A stretch of DNA of 64,000 bases, taken from contig DKML01000027.1 in NCBI GenBank assembly GCA_002470515.1, positions 1 through 64,000 on the forward strand. The letters run 5' to 3'. The translations under genes and the position numbers were made by a program. The notes under the pieces are model-generated. The model was not told the origin of the DNA, ran no database searches, and saw only the letters and a list, made by a program, of their open reading frames with translations. This document shows positions 9,307 through 18,137 of this stretch, piece after piece. This DNA is from Proteobacteria bacterium UBA7415. Its GTDB lineage: Bacteria; Pseudomonadota; Gammaproteobacteria; Arenicellales; Arenicellaceae. Within the stretch, counting starts at the first letter, position 1, and every line of letters begins with the position of its first letter.

Positions 9307-10117
9307 GAAAGTACTCACGATCAAAGATTCCGTAATACAAATATGCAGGTGTAACCATGCCGAAAGGCTGGACATCATCAATGACTTCCCATTGGGTTTT
9401 GTGCGCAAGAAGAACGCTCTTTTTGGTCGAGCTAAACCGCCAAATATTTACCGCCACATCAGCTTTTGGCAACCCCCTACTTGGGCCTTTAGAGTACCGT
9501 TCTTTAAAATTGGTGGACATCTTCAAAGCCAACTCGATCAAGGATGGCGGCAGTGTCACCATGTAGTGTTTTTTGACAAACACCGGGTTAGTTTCGTCGA
9601 GTAGTTGATGCAAATATAAGCCGGCCAAACGATGATCTTCGTGACCGTACAATCCAATATCTTTATCAAACCCGATAATTACAGTGGGTTTGAATTCTTC
9701 GATTGCATCAAGCATCGCCGTCTTAATTGCTTCTGATGAACTCTCAGCGACACCGCTGTCTGGAAAATCCAAGACCCGCATGTAGTCCACGCCCAAGATA
9801 TCCTTTATTGCATGCACTTCCTTAGTTCTCGCCTGCCCTAGCTCATGTTGTGATACAAGTCCTCCTGTAGGCCCAGCTTCGCCACGAGTCAGATAAACCA
9901 AACCTGTTGGAATATTGTTAGCGTGAAATTTTGCGAAAGTGCCTGCGACCATGATTTCGTCATCAGGATGAGCAAAAACCGCCAAGACTCGATCATTTTG
10001 ACCTGCAATTCGTGTGACCGGAACGCTACGATCGTTTACATAGACGTTGGCTGCGAGTACTAGCGCTATCACTAGTACCGCCACTAATAGAACGGCTTGT
10101 ATTAGGGTTCGTTTCAT
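9290..10117 (-). CDS. PIG-L/LmbE family deacetylase
   Basis: A 275-residue protein with an N-terminal membrane anchor or signal (about residues 7-24) and the zinc site of the PIG-L family: AHPDDE near residue 50 and GHEDHR near residue 157. The family removes acetyl groups from GlcNAc-type substrates such as sugar conjugates. The N-terminal hydrophobic segment places the catalytic part in the periplasm. It follows an EamA-type carrier gene by about 27 bp, so the pair may be one transcript. The substrate is unknown. Confidence 0.88.
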   Translation of the reverse strand: MKRTLIQAVLLVAVLVIALVLAANVYVNDRSVPVTRIAGQNDRVLAVFAHPDDEIMVAGTFAKFHANNIPTGLVYLTRGEAGPTGGLVSQHELGQARTKEVHAIKDILGVDYMRVLDFPDSGVAESSSEAIKTAMLDAIEEFKPTVIIGFDKDIGLYGHEDHRLAGLYLHQLLDETNPVFVKKHYMVTLPPSLIELALKMSTNFKERYSKGPSRGLPKADVAVNIWRFSSTKKSVLLAHKTQWEVIDDVQPFGMVTPAYLYYGIFDREYFHHVLH

Positions 10118-10144
10118 AAGCCCTGATTCGTTAGTCAGTTAAAG

Positions 10145-11104
10145 CTAAGATCGTGAATCCTCTTCTGATGACTGGATCAGCGCCGCGCCCACCATTCTTG
10201 AATTTCTGGTCTTTAGATTCGCTTGAACCTTAGACGTAGTGCGTTCGCGCCAAATAATGATGACCCCAGAAAGTATGGTTATCCCCGACCCCACCAACAC
10301 CCATCGGTCTATGGTTTCTCCAAAGAACACATAACCGAACAAAATCGCCCAGACTATTTGGCTGTATTGCATGGGACCAACGAAAGCCGCTGGCGCACTT
10401 CGAAAACCTCTCAATACAAAATACTGGCCGATTAACCCAAGCACGCCGATCAGAAACATTGTCGCCAGGTCACTGAAAGGCATGGCAACATAAACGAAAT
10501 AGAGCGCACCGCCGGTAACAATTATGTTCGCCAACAACGGGAACAATATCATCGTTGCCATATTTTCAGTCGCACTTATCTTACGCGATATAACAGCTGA
10601 TCCAGCGCCACAAAAAGCGGCTGCGAACGCCGCCACATGACCAATCGTAATTGAGTCGGGTGTTGGCCTTAGTACAACTATTACGCCAGCTAAGCCCATA
10701 ATAATCGCAAGCCACCGTACCAACGCGATATGCTCGTCAAGAAACCAAACAGCTAAAACTGAAATAATTAGTGGCGAGCAAAAAAGCAATACATAAGCTT
10801 CGACCATGGGTAATTTAGCAAAGGCGAAAAAACCCAAACTCAATCCTGCCACATGCAGCAATGCCCTGAACGTTAATAGCCCAGGATTATTTGGCTTGAG
10901 CGAAACAGGTTTGCCTTCAATAATGCGCGCAATCGAAAATGGCACGTATCCAAACAGAGTTGCGAAAAACACAATCTGAAAGACATTGTAGTCATGGAGA
11001 GATTTAACTAAGGCATCATGGGTTGAATAAATGGCATATCCTAGTAGTGCCAAGAGAATGCCTGGAACGATAGAGTGGTGCTGCTGGTTTTCTTGAGAGT
11101 TCAT
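10145..11104 (-). CDS. EamA-family (DMT) transporter
   Basis: A 319-residue membrane protein with ten predicted helices in two EamA repeats; the C-terminal repeat includes GPMQYSQIVWAILFGYVFFGE near residue 240, characteristic of the family. DMT carriers export or exchange metabolites, amino acids or nucleotide-type compounds. It ends just upstream of the PIG-L gene on the same strand. The hydrophilic C-tail (about residues 290-319) is unremarkable. No substrate can be assigned. Confidence 0.9.
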   Translation of the reverse strand: MNSQENQQHHSIVPGILLALLGYAIYSTHDALVKSLHDYNVFQIVFFATLFGYVPFSIARIIEGKPVSLKPNNPGLLTFRALLHVAGLSLGFFAFAKLPMVEAYVLLFCSPLIISVLAVWFLDEHIALVRWLAIIMGLAGVIVVLRPTPDSITIGHVAAFAAAFCGAGSAVISRKISATENMATMILFPLLANIIVTGGALYFVYVAMPFSDLATMFLIGVLGLIGQYFVLRGFRSAPAAFVGPMQYSQIVWAILFGYVFFGETIDRWVLVGSGITILSGVIIIWRERTTSKVQANLKTRNSRMVGAALIQSSEEDSRS

Positions 11105-11220
11105 AATGTCTACTAGTTAGCGCTGAGATATTTACGATTAGCTGGCGTTAGCTTATCAGGACATACACACTTAATGGTCTATAAGTTCATGTTTTTATCC
11201 ACACCCTGTATGCTCTATCG

Positions 11221-11589
11221 ATGAAAGCGTGCAACTCATGCGGCAAATGTTGTATCAAGTACAGTAACGGTGCCCTATCGGCGTCAGATGCCGATATTGA
11301 ACTATGGGAAAGCCTGCGCCCCGATATCTATCGATATGTCCGTGACGACAAAATTTGGATGGATCCGGAGACTGGAAATCAAATTGAACTCTGCCCTTGG
11401 TTGCGTAAAGAACCCAATCAAACCAGTTTTAATTGCGCGATCTATTTCGATCGTCCAGAAGACTGCCGCGTTTACCCTGCTCTGGTCAGTGACATGATCA
11501 ATGATGAGTGCGAAATGCTTGAACCAAAGGATTTCGCTGATACCCGCAAAGCTCAAGACGTACTAGATACTAAATTTCGAGACAGCTGA
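11221..11589 (+). CDS. YkgJ-type cysteine cluster protein
   Basis: A 122-residue protein beginning MKACNSCGKCC, with Cys4, Cys7, Cys10 and Cys11, then CPWLR and CAIYFDRPEDCRVYP. These are the conserved cysteines of the YkgJ/UPF0153 zinc- or iron-chelating family, commonly small cytoplasmic proteins of unknown role. The start is fixed because the first cysteines follow immediately. It is a single gene between opposite-strand neighbours. Confidence 0.88.
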   Translation: MKACNSCGKCCIKYSNGALSASDADIELWESLRPDIYRYVRDDKIWMDPETGNQIELCPWLRKEPNQTSFNCAIYFDRPEDCRVYPALVSDMINDECEMLEPKDFADTRKAQDVLDTKFRDS

Positions 11590-11650
11590 ATGAATATCCA
11601 TAATCTACTTTTTGCAAGAATAACAACGGTTTAGATTGGGCTACGCGCAA

Positions 11651-12286
11651 CTACTGTTCAAAGCAGTATAAATGCACAGATGCTTCGCATGGAATACTAT
11701 CGACATCCCCAGTCCACTCATTGCCAATGGCATTGCCATTCCCTACTCTTCCATTCCCTACTCTGCCGTCGGCTTCAATATTTGCCCAGCCATCGCATGT
11801 AGGTCCAAATGGACTACCGTCAGCTTTAACATCCGTCCAAACTGTAACTAGTTCGGTGGCAATCGTTACGCCCTGGGCGGTAACGTTGATCGGCGCTTTA
11901 AGTTGATTGTTCAGCAGGTCGGTAAAATCATTAGCGACTAATTGTCCGTCGACTCTTCTATAAGGGTCTACGCTTTTGTTGAACGATCGTTCATTTCCCA
12001 AGCCAGCCACAATACCTGTATCAAGCCATGCCCTATAAGTACCTGTTGCTTTTGAGCCCACGGCATCTGCTTCTGACTGACAGATTGCATCGGCACCGAT
12101 CGGACCGCCAAAATTACCCGTGTGTGTTCCTGTAGTGATGAATACAGTTTTAGAAGGCGTTGTTGGCGATTCGCCAAGCGGAATTACCACAACTGTATTC
12201 TTTGCTAATGAAGAAAGCGAACATACCAAAAGAACCAATAACCCAGCCCACAGTTTAATTGTTCTTTTTGCCGTGTGAATCGCCAT
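11651..12286 (-). CDS. Secreted DUF1554-like protein
   Basis: A 211-residue protein with a signal peptide (cleavage likely near SSLAKN) and a DUF1554-type domain: FITTGTHTGNFGGPIGADAI, then CQSEADA and YRAWLDT. The conserved Cys, Trp and CDGW residues suggest a disulfide-stabilised fold, probably extracellular or periplasmic. A 15-bp tandem duplication at 11736-11765 encodes GRVGNGRVGNG in a loop. The family is found in marine and Leptospira proteins without known function. Confidence 0.75.
   Translation of the reverse strand: MAIHTAKRTIKLWAGLLVLLVCSLSSLAKNTVVVIPLGESPTTPSKTVFITTGTHTGNFGGPIGADAICQSEADAVGSKATGTYRAWLDTGIVAGLGNERSFNKSVDPYRRVDGQLVANDFTDLLNNQLKAPINVTAQGVTIATELVTVWTDVKADGSPFGPTCDGWANIEADGRVGNGRVGNGNAIGNEWTGDVDSIPCEASVHLYCFEQ
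11736..11765. repeat. 15-bp tandem duplication in the DUF1554 gene
   Basis: Two adjacent 15-nt units beginning CCATTCCCTACTCT match at 14 of 15 positions. They keep the frame and encode the repeated GRVGN. Confidence 0.8.
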
Positions 12287-12379
12287 AGAGGTGTACTCTT
12301 AAGAAATAAAGTGTGATTAAGTTCAATGAGCTTTTCAGCAAGCGAAAACCTCTTTAGCATGGCTAGATTATCATAATCA

Positions 12380-12393
12380 AAGCACTAGTGCTT
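12380..12393. repeat. 14-nt perfect palindrome
   Basis: AAGCACTAGTGCTT reads the same on both strands. It lies 13 bp past the stop of the cyclodeaminase-family gene and about 95 bp upstream of the DUF1554 gene. It could be an operator; no T-run supports a terminator. Confidence 0.35.
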
Positions 12394-12405
12394 AACCGTG
12401 TATTT

Positions 12406-13365
12406 CTATAGATCGGTCACCTTCCCGACTTTTAAGTCCAAGGCTTTTTTATACAAATAGCTAGCCATTGAGACGTCTTCAATCGCACCACCCAGCGACT
12501 TAAACAGAGTGATATCGTCGTCTGCTTTTCGCCCTTCAACCAGCTTCTGCAGTATTTCAGCCAACGATCCAATAACGTGGTCTGGCTGAATTAAACCGGC
12601 CTCCTGTGCTGAAACATACTCGCCTGCTTCTGTGGTAGCCGCATCCTTAAAGTCAATGTAACAGCGCGCGATAGCGACTAGCTCTACATCAAGTTCACTC
12701 CTATTTGCAGCATGTGCTCCTACCGCATTAATATGAGTGCCTGCCTTAACCGCATTACGCATCAATAACGGTTCTATGCCGGGGGTCAGTGTCGATATTA
12801 TGTCGCTTGAAGCCGCAACCTCATCAGGGGTTTTACAAGCGATTACCCTCACATTGAATTGCTCCTCAATTTCAGAACATATGGTTTGCAACTTCGCTGA
12901 ATCCCGCCCCCAAACACTAACGCAACTTAACGGCCTAACTTGAGAAATTGCAGAGATATGAGGGATTGCTTGATTGCCTGTACCCACTATCCCCAAACGG
13001 TGCGCGTCTTTGCGTGCTAAAACATTGGTCGCGATAGCACTTACCGCCGCGGTTCGCCACAGGGTGATACTTTGCGCATCAAGTAACGCCACAGGCGCCC
13101 CTGTTGAGAGATCATAGAGAATGCAGGTACCTTGTATGCTTGGAGTGTAGCGCTCGCTAGTCGCAAGGGATTTAACAATCGCAAATTCACTATCAAGCAC
13201 GGCTGGCATACTTAAAAACATGCCATGCTCACCAATATCAAGACCTTGCCGAACGGGTTGAATCGAATGGCCTTTCTCAAGACTAATAAGTCCAGCTTCT
13301 AGCACTGGAAATATTTCTTTCCACTGCGACAACCGGTCTATGTCGTTAAAAGAAAGTATGATCAA
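12406..13365 (-). CDS. Ornithine cyclodeaminase/mu-crystallin family protein
   Basis: A 319-residue cytoplasmic protein with the family's NAD(P)-binding segment GIVGTGNQAIPHISAISQV near residue 123 and the GAHAANRSELD stretch near residue 217. The family includes ornithine cyclodeaminase, ketimine reductases and amino acid dehydrogenases; the exact reaction cannot be named here. It starts 12 bp after an old-yellow-enzyme gene and is very likely in one operon with it. Both genes encode reductase-type enzymes, consistent with an amino-acid or imine breakdown route. Confidence 0.88.
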   Translation of the reverse strand: MIILSFNDIDRLSQWKEIFPVLEAGLISLEKGHSIQPVRQGLDIGEHGMFLSMPAVLDSEFAIVKSLATSERYTPSIQGTCILYDLSTGAPVALLDAQSITLWRTAAVSAIATNVLARKDAHRLGIVGTGNQAIPHISAISQVRPLSCVSVWGRDSAKLQTICSEIEEQFNVRVIACKTPDEVAASSDIISTLTPGIEPLLMRNAVKAGTHINAVGAHAANRSELDVELVAIARCYIDFKDAATTEAGEYVSAQEAGLIQPDHVIGSLAEILQKLVEGRKADDDITLFKSLGGAIEDVSMASYLYKKALDLKVGKVTDL

Positions 13366-13377
13366 TTTAGTAACTCT

Positions 13378-14667
13378 TTATGTTTTTAACTCTTCTGTTT
13401 TAGCTCTTAGCCGCTTGGTCTTAAACGTATTGAAACCGGACGAGGCTACAACTTTAAAGAAAGACAGAAGCGCATTTTCATTAGGCTTGGGGTCTCGCCC
13501 TTTTGAGATTCGGTGTAGCTGACGTCCGTACCAAGCCACTTCCATTAAGGCCATTTTGTCTATGGCCTTAATTCCCGTTTTGATTGGATTAACATTAATG
13601 TCGATTATCTTGCCGGCGAGAAGTTTGTTAGGGTATTGCGTGTCGACCGCTAACGGCCTAGCCAAACCCACCATATCAAGGCTTCCACTGCTCAATGCAG
13701 CGTTCATCGCCTTTGCCGTTCTAAAGCCACCTGTAACGGCCAATGGCACCTTAACTTCGCTTCTGATCTTTTCGGCAAACTGTAAAAAATAAGCTTCCCT
13801 TTGTTTAGTAGAATCGCGAATATCCTTACCGCTCATCGACGGTTGCTCGTAGGTTCCACCTGAAATTTCTACGTGGTCTATGCCTTCTTTCTCTAATTGT
13901 TTAATGACCTCTAAAGATTCCTCTTCGGTAAAGCCACCTTTTTGGAAGTCTGCTGAATTGAGCTTAATACCTATGGGAAAGTCATCGCCTACTTGGCGAC
14001 GAATTTCACGATATACAGCCAGCACAAACTCCCGCCTATGCTCAGCAGACCCGCCCCATTTATCGGTTCGTTGGTTAGTGTGTGGTGATAAGAACTGACT
14101 GACTAAGTAGCCGTGAGCCCCATGAATTTGCACACCACTGAACCCTGCTTCTTTAACTAGACCTGCACTACGGCCAAACCGTAGAATGACATCGTCGATT
14201 TCCTTAGCCTCAAACGCACGTGGCGTATCAAAAAAGCTTTGCATGCTTTTTGCAAACGGAACAGCAGAAGGAGAAAGGTTTTCTTCATTAAGGCCTTTAG
14301 GGGATTGCTTGCCTGGATGATTAAGCTGTACCCAACATTGGGTATCGTTTTCAGTTGCTGCAGCGGCCCACTCTTTTAGCAAAGTCATATCGCGGTCATC
14401 TTCAATGGCCACATTATTAGGCTCCCCCAGTGCACGACGATCAATCATTACATTGCCCGTTATCAATAGGCCAATACCGCCGTTTGCCCATGCCCGATAA
14501 AGCACCGGATAAGCCTTAGTCGCCATATTATCGGTAGTGCCCAACGCCTCAGACATAGCTGACTTCATAAGCCGATTTTTTATCGCTGCCCCGCGCTGCA
14601 ATTCAATAGGCTCTGCAATGGGGTTGGATTTACAGACTTTGGAATTGGTATCGGCCAAATCATTCAT
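13378..14667 (-). CDS. NADH:flavin oxidoreductase (old yellow enzyme family)
   Basis: A 429-residue FMN-binding TIM-barrel enzyme. The classic stretch GVQIHGAHGYLVSQFLSPH and TDKWGGSAEHRREF (about residues 180-215) holds the FMN/substrate histidines and the phosphate-site arginine region. The C-terminal GLARPLAVDTQ is also typical. It reduces activated C=C bonds with NAD(P)H. It lacks the C-terminal iron-sulfur/second flavin region of 2,4-dienoyl-CoA reductases, so it is the single-domain type. First gene of a two-gene operon with the cyclodeaminase-family gene. Confidence 0.92.
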   Translation of the reverse strand: MNDLADTNSKVCKSNPIAEPIELQRGAAIKNRLMKSAMSEALGTTDNMATKAYPVLYRAWANGGIGLLITGNVMIDRRALGEPNNVAIEDDRDMTLLKEWAAAATENDTQCWVQLNHPGKQSPKGLNEENLSPSAVPFAKSMQSFFDTPRAFEAKEIDDVILRFGRSAGLVKEAGFSGVQIHGAHGYLVSQFLSPHTNQRTDKWGGSAEHRREFVLAVYREIRRQVGDDFPIGIKLNSADFQKGGFTEEESLEVIKQLEKEGIDHVEISGGTYEQPSMSGKDIRDSTKQREAYFLQFAEKIRSEVKVPLAVTGGFRTAKAMNAALSSGSLDMVGLARPLAVDTQYPNKLLAGKIIDINVNPIKTGIKAIDKMALMEVAWYGRQLHRISKGRDPKPNENALLSFFKVVASSGFNTFKTKRLRAKTEELKT

Positions 14668-14970
14668 ATTGTTATCGCTAGTGTTTGCAGACTAATCTTG
14701 GGTTAAACGACAATGCAGAATCGATAGAGCATAGCCGTATTAAGATTTATGAGCGATTAATTATGCTCTTCGGTCTACCAAACTGCTAGCACCCGCTTGC
14801 TCATTTTTTCATATAAGTCGTGCATCTAAATACTCGGATACCATCTGTTCGCACACATAATTGTATACCGCGCCGCTGAACCACAGAGCAAAAATAACTA
14901 TGACTAGAATCGAAGATTTGCGTAGGCATCATTTAGGAAGCAGCCATTTGAGTAGTGCTATTCGGGTAGC
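14668..14970. other. Intergenic stretch without recognised gene
   Basis: About 300 bp between the OYE gene start and the 48-aa microprotein stop. It presumably carries the OYE promoter. A plus-strand frame begins at 14861, but it has no homology or ribosome site and overlaps the better minus-strand frame. I see no other feature. Confidence 0.5.
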
Positions 14971-15117
14971 TTATGACGTTGAGCTAGGGGCCATGAGTGA
15001 AATTTGTAGCGAACTTCCCGATAAATCTGATCCCAATAACAAAAACGCAAGCAACAACATTACGATGATTGCTGTACTAACCACCACCTTACCAATCAAA
15101 TATGTGAGATTGCTCAT
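14971..15117 (-). CDS. 48-residue single-span membrane microprotein
   Basis: A short minus-strand frame begins MSNLTYLIGKVVVSTAIIVM and continues into a Leu-rich helix ending LLLGSD, with a polar tail to the TAA at 14971-14973. AGAGG lies nine bases before the ATG at 15115-15117, which supports this start over an ATG three codons earlier that would lie directly on the AGAGG. One membrane helix (about residues 9-30) fills most of the protein. I do not recognise it. The inverted repeat AAGGAG-ATGA-CTCCTT at 15241-15256 lies in its upstream region. Confidence 0.55.
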   Translation of the reverse strand: MSNLTYLIGKVVVSTAIIVMLLLAFLLLGSDLSGSSLQISLMAPSSTS

Positions 15118-15240
15118 TGTCGTCATCCTCTAAGTTGTGCTCGAAAAAGTGCTCTTCGAAGACCGAAATCGAATAGCCGCATGCCATGTCTACATATTAC
15201 GGAGACTTATAATCGTCAATGAGGAAATAGTGTGGAGATT

Positions 15241-15256
15241 AAGGAGATGACTCCTT
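15241..15256. repeat. AAGGAG inverted repeat plus extra half-site
   Basis: AAGGAG and CTCCTT flank ATGA, and another AAGGAG follows at 15262-15267. It lies between the microprotein gene and the upstream terminator, so it could be an operator. No regulator is assigned. Confidence 0.35.
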
Positions 15257-15282
15257 TGAATAAGGAGTAAACGTGCAGAAAT

Positions 15283-15316
15283 AAAAAACCCCGCTTAGGG
15301 GTTGGGTCTAAGCGGG
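15283..15316 (-). terminator. Rho-independent terminator of the small secreted protein gene
   Basis: CCCGCTTAG (15290-15298) pairs with CTAAGCGGG (15308-15316), a perfect 9-bp stem with a 9-nt loop. On the minus strand it is followed by six T (15283-15288). It sits about 25 bp past the stop of the gene at 15342. Confidence 0.92.
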
Positions 15317-15341
15317 TTGATAGATAATCGAAAAAGAAGTC

Positions 15342-15674
15342 TTAAGTGTCCTTTTCATCTTTTTCATCATGTTTAGAATGGCGTGGTCGATGGTCTGGCC
15401 GACACGCTAAAGGGGCATCTTCGTTGCGAGCAGATGCCGCGCAAACTCCGGGCAAGCTGTCTCCACGTGGCGACACAAACTCGCAAGCTTGGTCAACAGC
15501 AAGCTCGTCACACGCTTCGATAGCTGCGGGTGGAGGACCGCGGTGACCCTTCTTGCAATCCGGCTTACCTTCATCATCTCCAGCAAAACTAGCACCAGAA
15601 AGGAATAGCGCGATGCTGACGCCTAACACGCCTTTACGAACGTAACATTTAATATGATTAGATTTTAAAACCAT
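15342..15674 (-). CDS. Small secreted Cys/His-rich protein beside two-component system
   Basis: About 110 residues. The ATG at 15674 has GGGAG six bases upstream and starts a signal peptide (hydrophobic GVLGVSIALFLSGASFAGDD), so I prefer it to the longer frame from 15728. The mature part has AIEACDELAVDQACEFVSPR then GDSLPGVC, a four-cysteine motif I have seen in small exported proteins of marine gammaproteobacteria, and a His/Asp/Lys-rich tail (RPDHRPRHSKHDEKDEKD) that could bind metal. It lies 108 bp downstream of the response regulator gene on the same strand and ends in a strong terminator, so it may be a target or sensor partner of that system. Function unknown. Confidence 0.8.
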   Translation of the reverse strand: MVLKSNHIKCYVRKGVLGVSIALFLSGASFAGDDEGKPDCKKGHRGPPPAAIEACDELAVDQACEFVSPRGDSLPGVCAASARNEDAPLACRPDHRPRHSKHDEKDEKDT

Positions 15675-15782
15675 GAATAACTCCCAAGAGTGAATACCAA
15701 CTATTTTAAGAGACTCAATTCTATTCAATGAACATGCAGTAAAAATGGTTTGAATTAGGAGTAATTATGAAGTTTTGAGACT

Positions 15783-16484
15783 CTACTCGACCTTATAGCC
15801 GACACCGTAAACAGAGTGAATGATCTCTTCTTTGGCTACGTCGTTTAGCTTTTTACGAACATTCTTTATGTGAGTATCAATGGTTCGGTCGCTTACTATG
15901 CGTCCGTCTGTGTAGGCAGCGGCCATCAACTTATCTCGACTAAAGATACGCCCAGCGCGCTTAGCTAGAGCGAAGAGCATACGGAACTCTACCGCCGTTA
16001 GGGTCACTGCAGAGCCCTCGATCTGGCAATAGAGTCTGTCTTTATCGAGTACGAGCGAGCCATACTCAAGCGTAGTGCTCTCGCTGAGAGCTTGTTGATT
16101 AGCGATTCGACCAACCCTACGCAATATATTGCGAATTCGGACCACCACTTCACGCGGGCTAAACGGCTTACAGACATAATCATCCGCACCAAGTTCTAGC
16201 CCTAGCAGTCTGTCTATCTCATCAATTCGAGCTGTAATCATTACAATCGGCACGTCGGACGTTTGGCGGAGCTCTTTGCATATATGCAAGCCGTCTTTAC
16301 CTGGCAGCATTAAATCTAGAATCACACACGCAGGATCCTTCTGCGCGATAGTCTCCACAGCATTGGTTCCTTCATGGAGCATTGTGACTGCATAACCTGC
16401 GTCATTTAAATAATCTCGTAACAGTTGAGCGATTTTCACTTCGTCCTCAACGATGACTATTTGTTGGCGTAGCTTGGCTGTCAT
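15783..16484 (-). CDS. OmpR-family response regulator (BaeR-like)
   Basis: A 233-residue regulator with a receiver domain (acidic pair ED at 13-14, phosphoacceptor Asp57 in VILDLMLPGKDG, KPF lysine near 106) and a C-terminal winged helix (about 135-230, with IDTHIKNVRKKL and SVYGVGYKVE). Its closest recognisable type is BaeR of the envelope-stress system. Its ATG overlaps the TGA of the sensor kinase gene, so kinase and regulator are one transcript. The DNA site is unknown, but see the inverted repeat at 18138-18191. Confidence 0.95.
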   Translation of the reverse strand: MTAKLRQQIVIVEDEVKIAQLLRDYLNDAGYAVTMLHEGTNAVETIAQKDPACVILDLMLPGKDGLHICKELRQTSDVPIVMITARIDEIDRLLGLELGADDYVCKPFSPREVVVRIRNILRRVGRIANQQALSESTTLEYGSLVLDKDRLYCQIEGSAVTLTAVEFRMLFALAKRAGRIFSRDKLMAAAYTDGRIVSDRTIDTHIKNVRKKLNDVAKEEIIHSVYGVGYKVE

Positions 16485-18115
16485 TGCTTGTCACCGATTG
16501 GAAACTCAAGCTTGATACTGACCCCACCCAGTGCCGACGCGCTAGCACTGATTTGGCCGTGATGAGCAAGAACAATATTCTTCGCGATGGTTAAGCCAAG
16601 CCCGGCGCCGGCCACTCTTCGGCTCCTTGACTCGTCTTCACGATACAAAGGTTCAAACATCTGCTCAAAGGCTTTGTTGCTTACCCCCGGTGCGCTGTCA
16701 TCAAACTCAATAATAAGCAATGTGCCCTCGGTTCGAACCACTATGCGTATTTCGCCACCTTTGTCGGTGTAGGCAATAGAGTTGTTGAGCAGATTGGTGA
16801 AAAGTTGTTCTAAACGGTTTACATCTGCCTGCATGGTTGCACGAGCGCCTACTGTCAAAGATGCAGTAATTTGAGCTTGCTCAAGACGAATTTGGTTTTG
16901 ATCTAAGACACTTTCCAACAATTGCACTGGGTCCACGTTAGCAAATTCGTAACGTAGGCCACCAATGTCAGACAGCGAAAGCTCGTACAGGTCATTGATC
17001 AAATGTCGAAGGCGCGCCACTTCATGATCTAAGGATTCCATCTGGTTCATATCCATAGGCCTTAGACCGTCTTTGATCGCTTCGATCTCGCCGGCAAGAA
17101 TGGTGACCGGCGTACGCAACTCGTGCGAAATGTCCGCCAGCCAGCGCTTGCGTGAGCTGCGATTCTGTTCCAAGGTGACTGCCAACCGATCAAGGTCAGA
17201 CATCAGAGTTCCTAATTCATCGTCACGCTCAACAGAGAGTCTGGACGAATAGTCGCCGCTCGCAAGTCTTACGACACCTTGTTTAATCTGTAGAACGGGG
17301 GCGACCAATAAGCGCACTAAACCCCATGACGCTAATCCAGCCAGTATTAGAGACACCAAACTTATGAACATACTAGCGCGCGTTTGCTGTTTAGAGAACT
17401 CTGTTTCTAGGGAGCTGTCGGTACGAACCTTGGCCACTGTTCTCAGCTCTCCAATGTTTTCGTCGCCTGCTGTAACCGGAACGCGTACTACGTAATCGTC
17501 GCGCGGCAAATTCACTTGTCCTGCGACATGTTTGCCTTGAGAGTCAACCAGCATGGTCGGATGACGATCAGGTGGCTCACCTGACCCTCCTCTTTTATTT
17601 GAAGGTAGCGGTAAACGGCCTTCAGGAAGATGTTCAATGTCTGGGTGAGCTCTATCTTCAGGTGCGATATCTTTAGGTGAGCGTCCAAAGCGTCTAGTTG
17701 GCGGATTTCCTGCATCGCGTCTAGGCGGTGGCCTACGTGCATCATGATTAGGGGGTGGCTGACCATCAAACCCTTGTCTGAGATGGTCTTCGCGCCTAGG
17801 TGGCGGTCTGTCTCCGAGCCGAGCTTGATCAAAGGGCTTGGGGCCAAAACTTCCAGGCGGCCCTGGTCGTGGATTCCACTTTTCTATTACGCCTTCAAAT
17901 ACTTCCGAGGTCATATTGTTCCAATTTCGGTCATTGCTTACATAATGCTCAGCAAGCTCGTCCGCCATACTACGGAGTCGGCGCTGTTCTAACGCAGTAA
18001 CATAATCTATGAAGCCCGTTTCAAAACTCCATCGAGCCAGCAGCAACGTGGCAATTAGCACGATGCTGGTTAGGCCAATCATGGAAAGAAACAGTTTTGA
18101 GGAAATAGACTTCAT
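16481..18115 (-). CDS. BaeS-like sensor histidine kinase with Pro/Arg-rich periplasmic region
   Basis: A 544-residue kinase: membrane helix 1 (about 8-28), periplasmic region to about 245, helix 2 (about 248-272), HAMP (about 272-325), HisKA with His331 in LADISHELRTPVTIL, then a HATPase domain ending near residue 540. The HELRTPVTILAGEIEAIKDG signature is close to BaeS. Residues 80-186 are very rich in Pro, Arg and His (repeated RPPPRR, DRPPPRR, RRPPPRRD), an unusual low-complexity insert that looks disordered. It is first in the operon with the regulator, with a 15-bp inverted repeat just upstream. Confidence 0.93.
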   Translation of the reverse strand: MKSISSKLFLSMIGLTSIVLIATLLLARWSFETGFIDYVTALEQRRLRSMADELAEHYVSNDRNWNNMTSEVFEGVIEKWNPRPGPPGSFGPKPFDQARLGDRPPPRREDHLRQGFDGQPPPNHDARRPPPRRDAGNPPTRRFGRSPKDIAPEDRAHPDIEHLPEGRLPLPSNKRGGSGEPPDRHPTMLVDSQGKHVAGQVNLPRDDYVVRVPVTAGDENIGELRTVAKVRTDSSLETEFSKQQTRASMFISLVSLILAGLASWGLVRLLVAPVLQIKQGVVRLASGDYSSRLSVERDDELGTLMSDLDRLAVTLEQNRSSRKRWLADISHELRTPVTILAGEIEAIKDGLRPMDMNQMESLDHEVARLRHLINDLYELSLSDIGGLRYEFANVDPVQLLESVLDQNQIRLEQAQITASLTVGARATMQADVNRLEQLFTNLLNNSIAYTDKGGEIRIVVRTEGTLLIIEFDDSAPGVSNKAFEQMFEPLYREDESRSRRVAGAGLGLTIAKNIVLAHHGQISASASALGGVSIKLEFPIGDKQ

Positions 18116-18137
18116 TGTGACGGAGTATAACGCTCAC

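Noticed and set aside
11302..11556. 84-residue minus-strand frame opposite the YkgJ-type gene
   Set aside because: Shadow of the plus-strand gene whose cysteine motif is unmistakable.
14861..15133. 90-residue plus-strand frame
   Set aside because: Mirror of the minus-strand microprotein region; no ribosome site or protein-like pattern.
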